From Gordonia sp. UBA5067 (GTDB lineage Bacteria > Actinomycetota > Actinomycetes > Mycobacteriales > Mycobacteriaceae), in assembly GCF_002414845.1 (NCBI RefSeq), contig NZ_DIAX01000077.1:1-55323 (forward strand): a DNA stretch of 55,323 bases, written 5' to 3'. Below, piece by piece: positions 6,632 to 16,083 of this stretch (the first letter of the stretch is position 1; each line of letters opens with the position of its first letter). A program made the position numbers and the translations under genes. The notes beneath the pieces are model-generated. The model worked only from the letters and a program-made list of their open reading frames with translations, did not search any database and was not told the DNA's origin.

Positions 6632-9331
6632 ATGACGGAGTTCGCGGTTGTCGGCGCATCGGTGGCGTTGCCCGGTGTCACCGACCTTGCCGGTTTGCAC
6701 GACGATCTGCTTGCCGCCCGCGTGCATATCGAGGGGCTCAGTGACGCCGATCTGGCTGCGGCGCGACGTGCCGGCGTCGATGTCGGGCATCCCCGGTACG
6801 TTCCGGTCGGCACCGATTTGCCCGAGGCCGGACGATTCGATGCCGCATTCTTCGATATGACGCCGGCCGAGGCGCAGTGGACAGACCCACAGCAGCGACT
6901 CCTGCTGACCTTGACCCACCGTGCCATCGAGTCCGCGGGTGCAGTGGTCGGCGGCGACGGAGTCGGCGTGTACACGACGGTCTCGTCGTCGAGCTACCTG
7001 GACGGACGGGTCTCCGCCGCCGACCGGCCGGTGCTGGGCAGCATGGACTACCGATCGCTGGTGGGCAACGATCGCGACTTCGCGGCCAGCCGGATCGCGC
7101 ACCGCTTCGGGTTCACCGGTCCGGCGATCACCGTACAAAGCGCCTGCTCGAGTTCCCTGGTCGCACTACACCAGGCGTGTTTGGCGCTCAGCTGCGGAGA
7201 CATCGACGTCGCCCTGGTAGCAGCTGCATCGATCGCTTTTCCGCAGCGCATCGGTTACCGGTTCGCCGATGGCGGCATCATGTCGCCGACGGGGCGCTCC
7301 CGGCCCTTCGACGTGCAGGCAGACGGCACGGTCCGCGGCACCGGGGGCGGCGCCGTGCTGCTGCGGCGGCTCGACGATGCGCTGGCCGGCCCGGACGCTG
7401 TCCTGGGCATCGTGTCCGGTACCGCAGTCAACAACGACGGTGGCACGGCGATCAGCTACTCCGCGCCCTCTGCGGGAGGACAGCAGCGCGTGCTCACCGC
7501 AGCACTCGCCCGCTCGGGCGCCGCCGCCGGCAGCGTGCGGTATATCGAGGCGCACGGCACCGGTACGGCACTGGGCGATCCCATCGAGTTCCGGGCGCTG
7601 CGCCGCGTCTACGACGACCCCGGCGCCGCCCTCCCCGAGTGCGGTCTCGGCGCGGCCAAGGCGGCCTACGGGCACCTTGACACCGCCGCCGGGATGATCG
7701 GCCTACTCAAGACCATCTCGGTCCTGCGTCACCAGACGGTGTATGCGCAGCCGGGCTTCACCGAGCCCAACCCCAGTCTCGACCTGGCCGGGTCTCGGTT
7801 CGCGATTGCCTGGGAGCCGGCGGCGGCCGACGTGCCGTTCGCCGCGGTCAGCTCATTCGGGATGGGCGGGACCAATGCACACGTGGTGCTGCGGCGGCCT
7901 CCGGAGCCCGCATCCACCCACGCGGACGGCCCGGCGACGATAGTGCTCTCCGCGCGCACCCCGGCCGGCTTGGCGCGCTATCGCCGTGACCTCGCCGACT
8001 TCCTGACCGCGCACCCGGGCCTGTCCGTCCACGACGTCGGCGCCACGCTGGACGCCCGTACCGCCGCAGACGTCACCTGGCGGCACACGGCGACCACACT
8101 GAGCGACTTGGTGACCGCGCTTGCCGGAGGGTCCGGCGATGACGCCCCGGGCACGACGTCCGCGGTGGGGCGCCCCATCCTGCTACCGGTTGCACCGCTC
8201 GATGAGCGGGAACTGATGCTGCCACTCGTTTCGGACAGTCAGCCGGCGGCGGCGGTGTCGGCCGGCCCGGCGCGGCCCGACGTGGCCGAGGCCTTCCGTC
8301 GCCTGGTGATGGCGGAAATCGGCGTCCCCGTGCCCACCGGTGCCGACTTCTACGAACTCGGTGGCGAGTCGATGGGGCTGGTGTCAGTGGTCGGCAAACT
8401 TGCCGATGCCGTCGGCTTCTCGCCCGACTTCACGCGCCTCGACGGCCTCACCGGCGTCGACCCGATGGCCGCCGAACTAGCCGCCCAGGCGGCTGCCGAA
8501 CTTGCCGCCCAGGCGGCTGCCGAACTTGCCGCCCAGGCGGCCGTGACCCAGCCGGCGACGGATGCCCGGCGGCCCGCCGGACTCATCGCGATGGGGGACG
8601 GTGAGCCGCTGGCGTACCTGTATCCGCCTGCCGGCGGTACCAACTTCTGCTACACGGCGCTGCGCCGGTCGGCGCCGCAGCTGTCGTTTGCGGCCTTCCG
8701 AGCGGTGCGGCCGGGCGACTCGGTGCCCGACGTGGCGACCGCCTGTGTCACGACCCTTGTCGACGGCGGACATGTCCGCGACGACATGGTCGTCGGCGGC
8801 TACTCGTTCGGCGGCAACGTCGCGCTGGAGATCTGCCGGCAATTGGAGGGCCGCGGCGTGCGGATCGGCCGGGTGCTGTTGATCGACTCGTTCGCACCGG
8901 ACGCCTTCGGTGCGCCGGGTTCGGATGCCACCGGCCTGGGCGTGGAGGTGGCCGACCTGTTGGCCACCGCGGCCGGTGCGCTGCCGGACTACCGTGCCGA
9001 CGCCCGGGAGCAACAATTGCGCGACTACTTCACCGAGATCTGGCTGGAGAACTGCGCGGCCTTGAACGCGTATCGGCCGGCGGCCGCGGTGACCGCGCCG
9101 ATCACCCTGTTGCGCGCGCGCACCCCGCTGAGCGCGCCGCGATCGGCCGCCCTGGGGATCGACCCCGACCGCACCGCCGACTGGGCTGGCTGGACCCGGT
9201 CCGGATTTCAGGTGATCGACGTCCCCGGCGATCACTACAGCGTCTTCACCAACGCGGCCCATCGTGCGGTGACCGCGGCGGTGGTGGCGCGGGTACTCAC
9301 CGGTGCTGCCGACCGAAAGGCCACTCGATGA
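6632..9331 (+). CDS. Polyketide synthase KS-ACP-TE (no acyltransferase domain)
   Basis: This 899-residue protein has three domains. The ketosynthase (residues ~3-425) has an intact Cys-His-His triad: Cys172 in QSACSSSL, His308 in EAHGTGTALGDP, His348 in AYGHLDTAAG. An acyl carrier domain follows (~550-615) with the phosphopantetheine Ser580 in LGGESMG. A repetitive Ala-rich linker encoded at 8471-8542 leads to a thioesterase (~650-895) with nucleophile Ser725 in GYSFGG and His868 in GDHYS. No AT, KR, DH or ER domain is present, so the extender must be loaded in trans or the KS condenses two carrier-bound acyl groups. The stop overlaps the NRPS start by four bases. The N-terminus lacks a docking domain of recognisable type. 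A TE here plus a thioester reductase downstream gives two possible release routes. Confidence 0.92.
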   Translation: MTEFAVVGASVALPGVTDLAGLHDDLLAARVHIEGLSDADLAAARRAGVDVGHPRYVPVGTDLPEAGRFDAAFFDMTPAEAQWTDPQQRLLLTLTHRAIESAGAVVGGDGVGVYTTVSSSSYLDGRVSAADRPVLGSMDYRSLVGNDRDFAASRIAHRFGFTGPAITVQSACSSSLVALHQACLALSCGDIDVALVAAASIAFPQRIGYRFADGGIMSPTGRSRPFDVQADGTVRGTGGGAVLLRRLDDALAGPDAVLGIVSGTAVNNDGGTAISYSAPSAGGQQRVLTAALARSGAAAGSVRYIEAHGTGTALGDPIEFRALRRVYDDPGAALPECGLGAAKAAYGHLDTAAGMIGLLKTISVLRHQTVYAQPGFTEPNPSLDLAGSRFAIAWEPAAADVPFAAVSSFGMGGTNAHVVLRRPPEPASTHADGPATIVLSARTPAGLARYRRDLADFLTAHPGLSVHDVGATLDARTAADVTWRHTATTLSDLVTALAGGSGDDAPGTTSAVGRPILLPVAPLDERELMLPLVSDSQPAAAVSAGPARPDVAEAFRRLVMAEIGVPVPTGADFYELGGESMGLVSVVGKLADAVGFSPDFTRLDGLTGVDPMAAELAAQAAAELAAQAAAELAAQAAVTQPATDARRPAGLIAMGDGEPLAYLYPPAGGTNFCYTALRRSAPQLSFAAFRAVRPGDSVPDVATACVTTLVDGGHVRDDMVVGGYSFGGNVALEICRQLEGRGVRIGRVLLIDSFAPDAFGAPGSDATGLGVEVADLLATAAGALPDYRADAREQQLRDYFTEIWLENCAALNAYRPAAAVTAPITLLRARTPLSAPRSAALGIDPDRTADWAGWTRSGFQVIDVPGDHYSVFTNAAHRAVTAAVVARVLTGAADRKATR
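8471..8542 (+). repeat. 24-bp tandem repeat x3 in the PKS linker
   Basis: Three direct copies of a 24-base unit (8471-8494, 8495-8518, 8519-8542) encode AELAAQAA three times between the ACP and the thioesterase. The copies differ at only two or three bases, indicating recent in-frame expansion. The translated stretch should be helical and flexible, so copy number could alter domain spacing without breaking the frame. Confidence 0.9.
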
Positions 9332-12300
9332 CGACGCGCGACAGCCTGCCCGCCTCCCCGATTCAGCGCCGCATCGTGCTGGCCGCCGAGCTGCGGCCCG
9401 ACGATCCGGCGCCGAACTGGGCGCTCGCCTCGTCGTTGCCGGGCCAAACCGATCCGGGCCGGTTCGCCGCGGCGGTGGCCTCGGTGCTGAACGAGAGTCG
9501 CGCGTTCACCGAGTCGTTCGAGCTGACCGCCGAGATGGATGTGCTGGTCCGCCGCGACGGCATCGTCCACGACGTACCGGTGGTCTCCTACCCGGACGAG
9601 ATGGCGGTGGCAGGTCGGGCCGGCGAAATCGGCGACGTCGTCTACCCGCCGTCGGCGGCCCGACAGTTCCACGCGGAGGTTGCGACCTGCGGCGAGGACG
9701 CCTACTTCCTTTTTGCGGGCTCGCATGCCGTCTCCGATGGCTTCGGCTACCTGCAGCTGATCGAGGATTTCGCCGCGCGCTATCGGGACATGGCGGCCGA
9801 GCTGCCCGATTCGAGCTCCTCGGCGGAGGTCCTCGAGCGGCTCGATCGCCCCCGGGCCGAGGCCGTCGACTACTTCCGCGCGTTGTTCGCCGGGATTGAG
9901 GATCTCTCGGTGCCAGGGTGGGATCGCCGGGACGAGTTTGGCCGCATTCCCGGCTCGATCGGCCGGCATGATCTCGATCCCGAGCTCTACCGGGCCGCCG
10001 GTGCACTCGCCGGGCAGGTCGGCGTCCGCCGCTACTCGGTGCTGGTGGCGGCCTTGGCCGTGACCGTTTCGGCAATGACCGGGGCCGACAGCGTGGTGAT
10101 CGCCACCCCGATGGCCAACCGCCGCTGCGGCCCGTCGGCGGCGCGCACCCGCGGTGTCCGGGTCAACGTTCTGCCACTGCGCTTCGACCTGGATCCCGAA
10201 CTCACCGTCGTCGACCTGGCCCTGGTCGCCGACAGTCAACTGGACCAGTTGATCGAGTTTGAACAGCATCCGTTTTCCGAGTTCGCGCGATCGGTGGTCG
10301 CCGCCGACGGGCTTGACGCGGCAGCGCCCTCGGTCGGTTTCACGCTGTACCCGCGGCCACTGGCCGTCGCGGTCGACGGCACATCCGGCCGTCCCGTCCA
10401 CGTCGACCGCCGCTTTCTGCAGCGGCCGCTGTCGGTGACGGTGGAGGTGGGCGACGACGCGAAGCAGTTGATCGTCGAACGCGCCGACCATCTTCCGCCG
10501 GTCGACGTCGCCGGGATGTATCAGCACGTGCTGGCCCATGCCGTCGGCGGTCCGGGGAAACGGTTGATCGGCGAGCTCGTTTGGGATGTCGAGACGCTCA
10601 CCTCACGGGTCGATGCGTCGACCGAATTCCCGACCGCGACCCTGGTGTCGGTGTTCGCCGACGCGGTGGCCGCTCATCCGGATCGGCCGGCGGTCATCAC
10701 CGACGACGTGGTCCTGACTTTCGGCGAGCTCGCCGAGCGGGTCGGTGTCGTCGCGCGGTGGCTCGACGAGAACGCCGGCCACCACGTCGCCGTTTCGTTG
10801 CCGGCAGGTCCGCAGTTGGTCGCCACGATGCTCGCGGTCTTCGCGTCGGGGCGGGTGTACGTGCCGATCGACCCGGACAACCTCGCCGTGCGGCTGCCGA
10901 AGATCGCCCAGGCGATACGCGGCCTGACGGTGGTTGTTCCGGCCGGCGCGGTCGCCGCCGCAGCCGCGCGTTCCGGGGATGCCGTGGTGCTGTGCGAGCC
11001 GCTGGATCTGCCGGCCGGCGCCTGGCCGCCGGCCCCGGTCGATCCCGATCAGGTTGCGTACATTTTTTTCACCTCGGGCAGCACCGGTGTTCCCAAAGGG
11101 GTTCAGATCACCCACGGGGCGGCTGGCCGATTCTTTGCCGGCCTACAGGCCGACACCGGGATCGGTGCGGCGCGATGGCTCAATTTCCACTCCATTTCGT
11201 TTGATATCTCGATGGTGGAGTTATTGTCGGGACTGGCGGCCGGGGGTGCGGTGGTGATTCCCGAACTCGCGGTCAAGCGCGATCCGGATGCGCTCGCCGC
11301 GTTCGTCGACCGCCATCAGGTGGAGATCGTCTCCCAGACTGCCTCGGCGTTCAGCATTTTTGCCGACCGACTGGTCGCCGCACCCTCGATCACCCACATC
11401 ATCCAGGCGGGGGAGCGACTCGATTTCGCCGCCGCTGGTCCGTTCGTCTCGGCCCGGCCCGATGTGACGGTGATCAACGCCTACGGCATTACCGAGACGG
11501 TGATGTACCACACGGCCTACCGGCTGCCGGCTGATCCGGCGGATTTCCCCGACGAATCGGTGATCGGCCGCCCGTTCGCCGACATGTCGATGGAAGTGGT
11601 CGACGATGAGCTCCGCGTGCTGCCGCGCGGGGTCATCGGGCAGCTCGCGGTGGGCGGTGCGGGCCTGATGGCGGGCTATCTGGATGCCGAGGCGACCGCT
11701 CGCGTGCTGCGCCGCGTGAACGGTCGTCTGGTGTACCTCACCGGTGACCGCGGATACCTCAATGCCGACGGTGACTTCGTAATCCTCGGCCGCAACGACG
11801 GCCAGGTGAAGCTCCGGGGTCACCGCTGCGAGCTCGGCGAAGTCGAGAACGCCTGCCTGCACAGTGGTCTGATGTCGGTCGCCCGCGCACTGGTGATCGG
11901 GTCGGGACTGGAAGCCGAGCTGGTTTGCTTCGGCGTCCCCGTCGACGGTGCCACCGAGGCGGCCATCCGCGACCGGCTCGCCGGCGAGTTGCCGAGATAT
12001 GCCATCCCCGACCGGGTGATCCTGATCGACGCACTGCCGACGACGGTCAACGGCAAGGTGGATCGCGACAGTCTGATTCGCTGCTACACCGACACCGATC
12101 AGGTGGACGGTCCGATTGCGGGTGCGGTCGGCGATAGCCGGATGCAAACCGTTGTCGAACAGATCTGGGGCGCAGTGCTGGACGGCGCCGAATTCGGTCC
12201 GGACACCAGGTTTTTCGATGCCGGTGGCACTTCGGCGACGGTACTGCGGGTCCGCGAGCTACTGCGCCGCGAGCTCGGACGGCAGATCGACGTCGTCGAC

Positions 12301-12390
12301 CTGTTCGAGTACTGCACGCCCCGGGCCCTCGCGGGCTTCCTCGAGGAGCAGGCCGCTGCGAACACCGCCCCAACGAAGGAGTACCAGTGA
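9328..12390 (+). CDS. NRPS module C-A-T
   Basis: This 1020-residue single module has three domains. The condensation domain (~5-415) has SHAVSDG, with the catalytic His133 and Asp/Gly of HHxxxDG kept but the first His replaced by Ser. The adenylation domain (~425-900) has FFTSGSTGVPKG, an FDISMVE segment whose Asp normally binds the alpha-amino group, INAYGITETV, YLTGDRG and NGKVDR with the catalytic Lys. The thiolation domain (~930-1010) has Ser969 in DAGGTSAT (GGTS instead of the usual GGHS/GGDS). It should activate one alpha-amino acid and condense it with an upstream acyl chain, probably from the KS-ACP or free ACP. No epimerase or TE is present. I did not assign a substrate code. It overlaps both neighbours by four bases. 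Confidence 0.92.
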   Translation: MTTRDSLPASPIQRRIVLAAELRPDDPAPNWALASSLPGQTDPGRFAAAVASVLNESRAFTESFELTAEMDVLVRRDGIVHDVPVVSYPDEMAVAGRAGEIGDVVYPPSAARQFHAEVATCGEDAYFLFAGSHAVSDGFGYLQLIEDFAARYRDMAAELPDSSSSAEVLERLDRPRAEAVDYFRALFAGIEDLSVPGWDRRDEFGRIPGSIGRHDLDPELYRAAGALAGQVGVRRYSVLVAALAVTVSAMTGADSVVIATPMANRRCGPSAARTRGVRVNVLPLRFDLDPELTVVDLALVADSQLDQLIEFEQHPFSEFARSVVAADGLDAAAPSVGFTLYPRPLAVAVDGTSGRPVHVDRRFLQRPLSVTVEVGDDAKQLIVERADHLPPVDVAGMYQHVLAHAVGGPGKRLIGELVWDVETLTSRVDASTEFPTATLVSVFADAVAAHPDRPAVITDDVVLTFGELAERVGVVARWLDENAGHHVAVSLPAGPQLVATMLAVFASGRVYVPIDPDNLAVRLPKIAQAIRGLTVVVPAGAVAAAAARSGDAVVLCEPLDLPAGAWPPAPVDPDQVAYIFFTSGSTGVPKGVQITHGAAGRFFAGLQADTGIGAARWLNFHSISFDISMVELLSGLAAGGAVVIPELAVKRDPDALAAFVDRHQVEIVSQTASAFSIFADRLVAAPSITHIIQAGERLDFAAAGPFVSARPDVTVINAYGITETVMYHTAYRLPADPADFPDESVIGRPFADMSMEVVDDELRVLPRGVIGQLAVGGAGLMAGYLDAEATARVLRRVNGRLVYLTGDRGYLNADGDFVILGRNDGQVKLRGHRCELGEVENACLHSGLMSVARALVIGSGLEAELVCFGVPVDGATEAAIRDRLAGELPRYAIPDRVILIDALPTTVNGKVDRDSLIRCYTDTDQVDGPIAGAVGDSRMQTVVEQIWGAVLDGAEFGPDTRFFDAGGTSATVLRVRELLRRELGRQIDVVDLFEYCTPRALAGFLEEQAAANTAPTKEYQ

Positions 12391-15300
12391 GTCTGGAATC
12401 GCCGACCCGCGCCGATGCCGCCGAGTTCCACGACCTGTGCGCGTGGATCGACACGCCGCCGCCGGACGGGCTGATCCGGGTGGCGAACGATGACGGCGAG
12501 ACGTGGACGACCCGCTCGCACGTGGAGGTCGCGACCGCGGTGCGGGCCTTCGCCGCTGTCCTTGCCGCGGCCGGCGTGGGTTCGGGGGATACCGTCGCCG
12601 TCGCCGTGCCCACCGGATTCGACGCAATCACCGCTATCTTCGGCGCGTGGCGCGCGGGCGCGGCCATCAGCATGCTGCCGCCGCCGGTCCTGGGTGGGGG
12701 GGAGGACTACCGCACCCATTTGACCGCGCTACTCGGCAACGCCGGCGCGTCGGCGGTCGTGGTGGCCCCGGAACTGAGGGACATACTCGCCGGTCCCGCC
12801 GAACAGGCCGGCATCACCACCCTGCTGCAGGTGGGCGAGACTGCCATCGGGGCCGCTGTGCTTCGCCGTCGGGCGCTGACGGCCGACGACACCGCCGTCG
12901 TGCAATTCACCTCTGGCTCATCGGGCACGCCGAAGGGTGTTCGCATTTCCTGGCGCAACCTGTCCTCCAACACGGGATTCATCCTCGCCTCTGGCGGCTG
13001 GCAGACTGGCGACTCGACGTCGAGCTGGCTCCCGCTCTACCACGACATGGGACTGGTCGGCGGGCTGCTCACCACCCTCGCCCGCGGCGGTGACCTGTGG
13101 CTGATGCGGCCGGACCACTTCATCCGCGACCCGCGGCAGTGGCTGCGATCGCTCGCCCAGTGCCAGCACACCGTTGCCCCCTCCTTCGGGTTGGGCTATG
13201 CGGCCCGCCGGGTGACGGCACCGGAGGTCGCCGGTCTCGACTACTCCAGGCTGCGCACGGTGATCACCGGGGCCGAGCCGATCGGATCAGCCGACATGGC
13301 CGGCTTCAGTGCCCTGCTTACTCCCGGCGGTTTCGACGTTGAGGCGCTGCGCCCGGCATATGGGCTGGCCGAGGCCACCCTGATGGTCACGATGACCGGC
13401 CGCGGGCCCTTGCGCGCCATGCGCATCGACGCCGCCGACGCCGCCTTCGGCGCCCCCGTCCGCATCCACGACGAGACCGTCTTCGCCGGCGACGAGTTTG
13501 TCGGCGACGGCTGGATCTGGGCGCTCGGCACAACTGCGCCCGATTCTGGGCTGACCATCGTCGACGACGACGGCGCGCCCCTGCCGGCCGGAGTGCTCGG
13601 CGAGATCGTCGTCCGCGGGCCGGGCGTGGCGGTGGACTATCGGCCAGGAGTGACCGCCGACGCCGGGGCCGGCGCTACCGCGATCGACGGCGATGAGCTC
13701 CGCACCGGTGATGCGGGCTTCGTGCACGACGGTGCGCTGTACGTTCTCGGCCGGATGGGAACGAGCCTCAAGGTGCGCGGCAAGGCATTGTTCATGGAAG
13801 CAGTCGACGAGCGCATCGCGGCGGAGACCGGGGTGCCCAAACAGCGAATCGCCGCCGTCGCGATGCAGGACGGCAGCACCAATCCAGGGCTGGTGCTGTT
13901 CGCCGAAGAACCTCCCGGCGAGTGGATGGCGAAGGCGCGGAACCTGCTTCGGGCTGATCTGGGTCCGGCGCCGCGGATCGTGCTGGTCACCGGGACGCGC
14001 GGCCTGATCTTGCGCACATCGAGTGGGAAGCCGCGCCGCCGGGTAATGTGGGAGCGGTTCCGGACCGCCGGTTTCGGTGCCGACGTCGTGGTGCACACCG
14101 GTGACGGCGCATCCGGTCAGGGCACCATCGAGGACCGGCGGGCGTCGCTATCGACCCTGCGCGACACGGAGATCGGCACCCTGCTCGATCATGCGCTGAC
14201 CCGGGTCGAGGTGGATTCGCGGGCATCGATCGTGCTGGAGGGATCGATTGCGGAGGGCTTCGGCAACGAGGGCTCCGATATCGACTTCCTGGTGATCTCC
14301 CCGGGTGACGCGAATACCCCAGACATGCCGACGGTCCTCTTCGTCGACGGACGCCGCGTGGAGGTCCGGACCCGCTCCGAGCGGCAACTGCGCGATCAGC
14401 TCGCCTATGCCCGCACCGCCCTCGAGGCCTCCGACGACATTCTGATCGGCCTCGATCAGGACGTGCTCAACCGGTGCCAGCGGTTTCTGCGGGCGGCGAC
14501 GGTCCGCTCCGGTGACGTCGACGTGGCCGCGGTCAAAGCGGCCCTGCCCTATGACAGCTTTGCCACGGTGATGAACATGTGGTGGCGCGCCCGGGCGGCC
14601 CAAGCACTGCGACAGGGTCTGGCGATGTCGGTGCTCGGGCAGGCAGACGGCCCGGCATGGATGCGTGACGGTCTGCTGCAGGCGCTCAAGAGCTGGGCCG
14701 CCGCGGCCGGCGAGACATACCTCGAGTCGAAGTGGACCGGCCCGCAACTCGATCGCATCGGCGACGCCGGCGTGACCGATCGCTATGACCGGTTCGATGC
14801 GGCGCTCGCGGCCGGCCGTGCCGATCCCGCGCAGGTGCTCGCTTTCGCCCGCGAGCTGGGTGTCGACGTCGCGGGCGGCGAAGACTCGATCGTGCTGGCA
14901 CGGGCCCCCGGGGTAACGTCCTGGCCGATCGACGGACACGTCCACGTGGTGCGCGGAAAGCAGGATGTCTTCGTACTCGGCGAGCATGCGGCGCAATGCT
15001 GGCGCGCGGTGGTCTTCAGCCGTCCCTTGGTCGAGCTGGCCGGTCGTCTCGGCGCAACAGGCCGGGCGACGGTGGCCGAATTCGTGCGGCTCGGACTGGT
15101 CGGATTGCGCTGGTCCGGTGGCGGTCCGCTCGTCCCGGCCGTCGCGATGGTCAAACCGCAGCGGCCGGTCACCCCGCCGCCGTCGGCGCAGGTTCTGGTC
15201 CTCGGCCTCAGTGGTGGCGCCGTCGAGCGCCGGATCACCCTGAGTCCGCTGCCGGCGCAGCGCTTCGTGGAATGCGCCTCGGCCCTGGTCTGGTCCAACG

Positions 15301-15788
15301 TGCTGATCGAGAATGCCCGCGAAGACCTGATGGGCGCGCTCGCGCAACAGCAACTGCGAGTCGCCGATCGGGCTGCCGATCGGTTGGTCAAGGCGGCTGT
15401 CCGTGCGGTGCTGTCGGCCGCCGGCGTCAGTCCGCTACCGGCCGACGTCGCCCCCGCCGACACCCTGGAGTGGCTACTGCCGGCGGCATTCCCCCAGCGA
15501 GGCGAGCTGCTCGACCGGGTACGGGCGGCCGCGGCGGCGAGCTTCGCCGCGGCCGATGGTGCTGCCGGCACCGTCGAAGAGCTCGACGGCATGGTTGCGC
15601 TCGTCCGGTCCGCTGCCGGGATCACGTTCCCGGCGTCGTTCAACTCGTATGCGCAGTGGCGGGCGACGCTCGACATCGCCTACGACTGGTTGCGCCTGGC
15701 GGCCTATCTCGATGCAGAGCTGCCGATCGACGAGGTCGCCGATCTGCTCGCCTCCGGTGGTACGCAGCCACACGAACCGAGCGCCTGA
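12387..15788 (+). CDS. FAAL-like acyl-AMP ligase fused to pol-beta-type nucleotidyltransferase
   Basis: This 1133-residue fusion has an adenylate-forming domain at residues ~1-580, with QFTSGSSGTPKG, the FAAL/acyl-AMP signature LPLYHDMGLVGGLL and YGLAEATLMVT. Such enzymes activate a carboxylic acid as acyl-AMP and pass it to a carrier protein. At ~595-720 follows a nucleotidyltransferase core, LEGSIAEGFGNEGSDIDFLV: the GS motif, then Asp631-x-Asp633 for two-metal catalysis, as in kanamycin/lincosamide nucleotidyltransferases. Residues ~720-1133 are a mostly helical region of unknown family with a central beta-rich patch. The nucleotidyltransferase could adenylylate or otherwise nucleotidylate the product or a partner. 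I know of no characterised protein of this design. It starts four bases before the NRPS stop, and an ACP gene follows 34 bases later, the likely acyl acceptor. Confidence 0.87.
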   Translation: MSLESPTRADAAEFHDLCAWIDTPPPDGLIRVANDDGETWTTRSHVEVATAVRAFAAVLAAAGVGSGDTVAVAVPTGFDAITAIFGAWRAGAAISMLPPPVLGGGEDYRTHLTALLGNAGASAVVVAPELRDILAGPAEQAGITTLLQVGETAIGAAVLRRRALTADDTAVVQFTSGSSGTPKGVRISWRNLSSNTGFILASGGWQTGDSTSSWLPLYHDMGLVGGLLTTLARGGDLWLMRPDHFIRDPRQWLRSLAQCQHTVAPSFGLGYAARRVTAPEVAGLDYSRLRTVITGAEPIGSADMAGFSALLTPGGFDVEALRPAYGLAEATLMVTMTGRGPLRAMRIDAADAAFGAPVRIHDETVFAGDEFVGDGWIWALGTTAPDSGLTIVDDDGAPLPAGVLGEIVVRGPGVAVDYRPGVTADAGAGATAIDGDELRTGDAGFVHDGALYVLGRMGTSLKVRGKALFMEAVDERIAAETGVPKQRIAAVAMQDGSTNPGLVLFAEEPPGEWMAKARNLLRADLGPAPRIVLVTGTRGLILRTSSGKPRRRVMWERFRTAGFGADVVVHTGDGASGQGTIEDRRASLSTLRDTEIGTLLDHALTRVEVDSRASIVLEGSIAEGFGNEGSDIDFLVISPGDANTPDMPTVLFVDGRRVEVRTRSERQLRDQLAYARTALEASDDILIGLDQDVLNRCQRFLRAATVRSGDVDVAAVKAALPYDSFATVMNMWWRARAAQALRQGLAMSVLGQADGPAWMRDGLLQALKSWAAAAGETYLESKWTGPQLDRIGDAGVTDRYDRFDAALAAGRADPAQVLAFARELGVDVAGGEDSIVLARAPGVTSWPIDGHVHVVRGKQDVFVLGEHAAQCWRAVVFSRPLVELAGRLGATGRATVAEFVRLGLVGLRWSGGGPLVPAVAMVKPQRPVTPPPSAQVLVLGLSGGAVERRITLSPLPAQRFVECASALVWSNVLIENAREDLMGALAQQQLRVADRAADRLVKAAVRAVLSAAGVSPLPADVAPADTLEWLLPAAFPQRGELLDRVRAAAAASFAAADGAAGTVEELDGMVALVRSAAGITFPASFNSYAQWRATLDIAYDWLRLAAYLDAELPIDEVADLLASGGTQPHEPSA

Positions 15789-15822
15789 TGTCCCGAAGCA
15801 CCCAAACGATGAGGAAGTCCCA

Positions 15823-16083
15823 ATGATGTCCGACGACCTGGCGACCGCCACCCGCGATCTGATTGGGCGGATGGCACCCGACCCACCTGCGGCGATCACC
15901 GACGACCAGCGGCTGATCGAGGATTTGGGTTTCGACTCGATCCGGCTCGTCGAATTGACGATCGCTCTCGAGCGCACCTTCTCGCTGCCGCGCCACGACC
16001 CGGCGCAGCTGGTCGACGTGCTCCGGGTGGGCGACGTCGTCGAGCTGGTCGCCCGCGAACGGTTGGCGGCCGCCGATGACTGA
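15823..16083 (+). CDS. Acyl carrier protein
   Basis: This is an 86-residue acidic protein with the phosphopantetheine site at Ser39 in LGFDSIRLVEL, typical of a stand-alone ACP. It follows the FAAL-nucleotidyltransferase gene by 34 bases and has a good Shine-Dalgarno (GAGGAAG at 15811-15817) before a doubled ATG. It most likely receives the acyl group activated by the upstream FAAL-like enzyme and presents it to the KS or the NRPS condensation domain. The stop overlaps the thioester reductase start by eight bases. No phosphopantetheinyl transferase is in the window, so a housekeeping one must activate it. Confidence 0.9.
   Translation: MMSDDLATATRDLIGRMAPDPPAAITDDQRLIEDLGFDSIRLVELTIALERTFSLPRHDPAQLVDVLRVGDVVELVARERLAAADD

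Noticed and set aside
8795..8815. GYSFGG in the KS protein read as an acyltransferase GHSxG motif
   Set aside because: It lies after the ACP in an alpha/beta-hydrolase context with a downstream GDHYS histidine, which is a thioesterase and not an AT.
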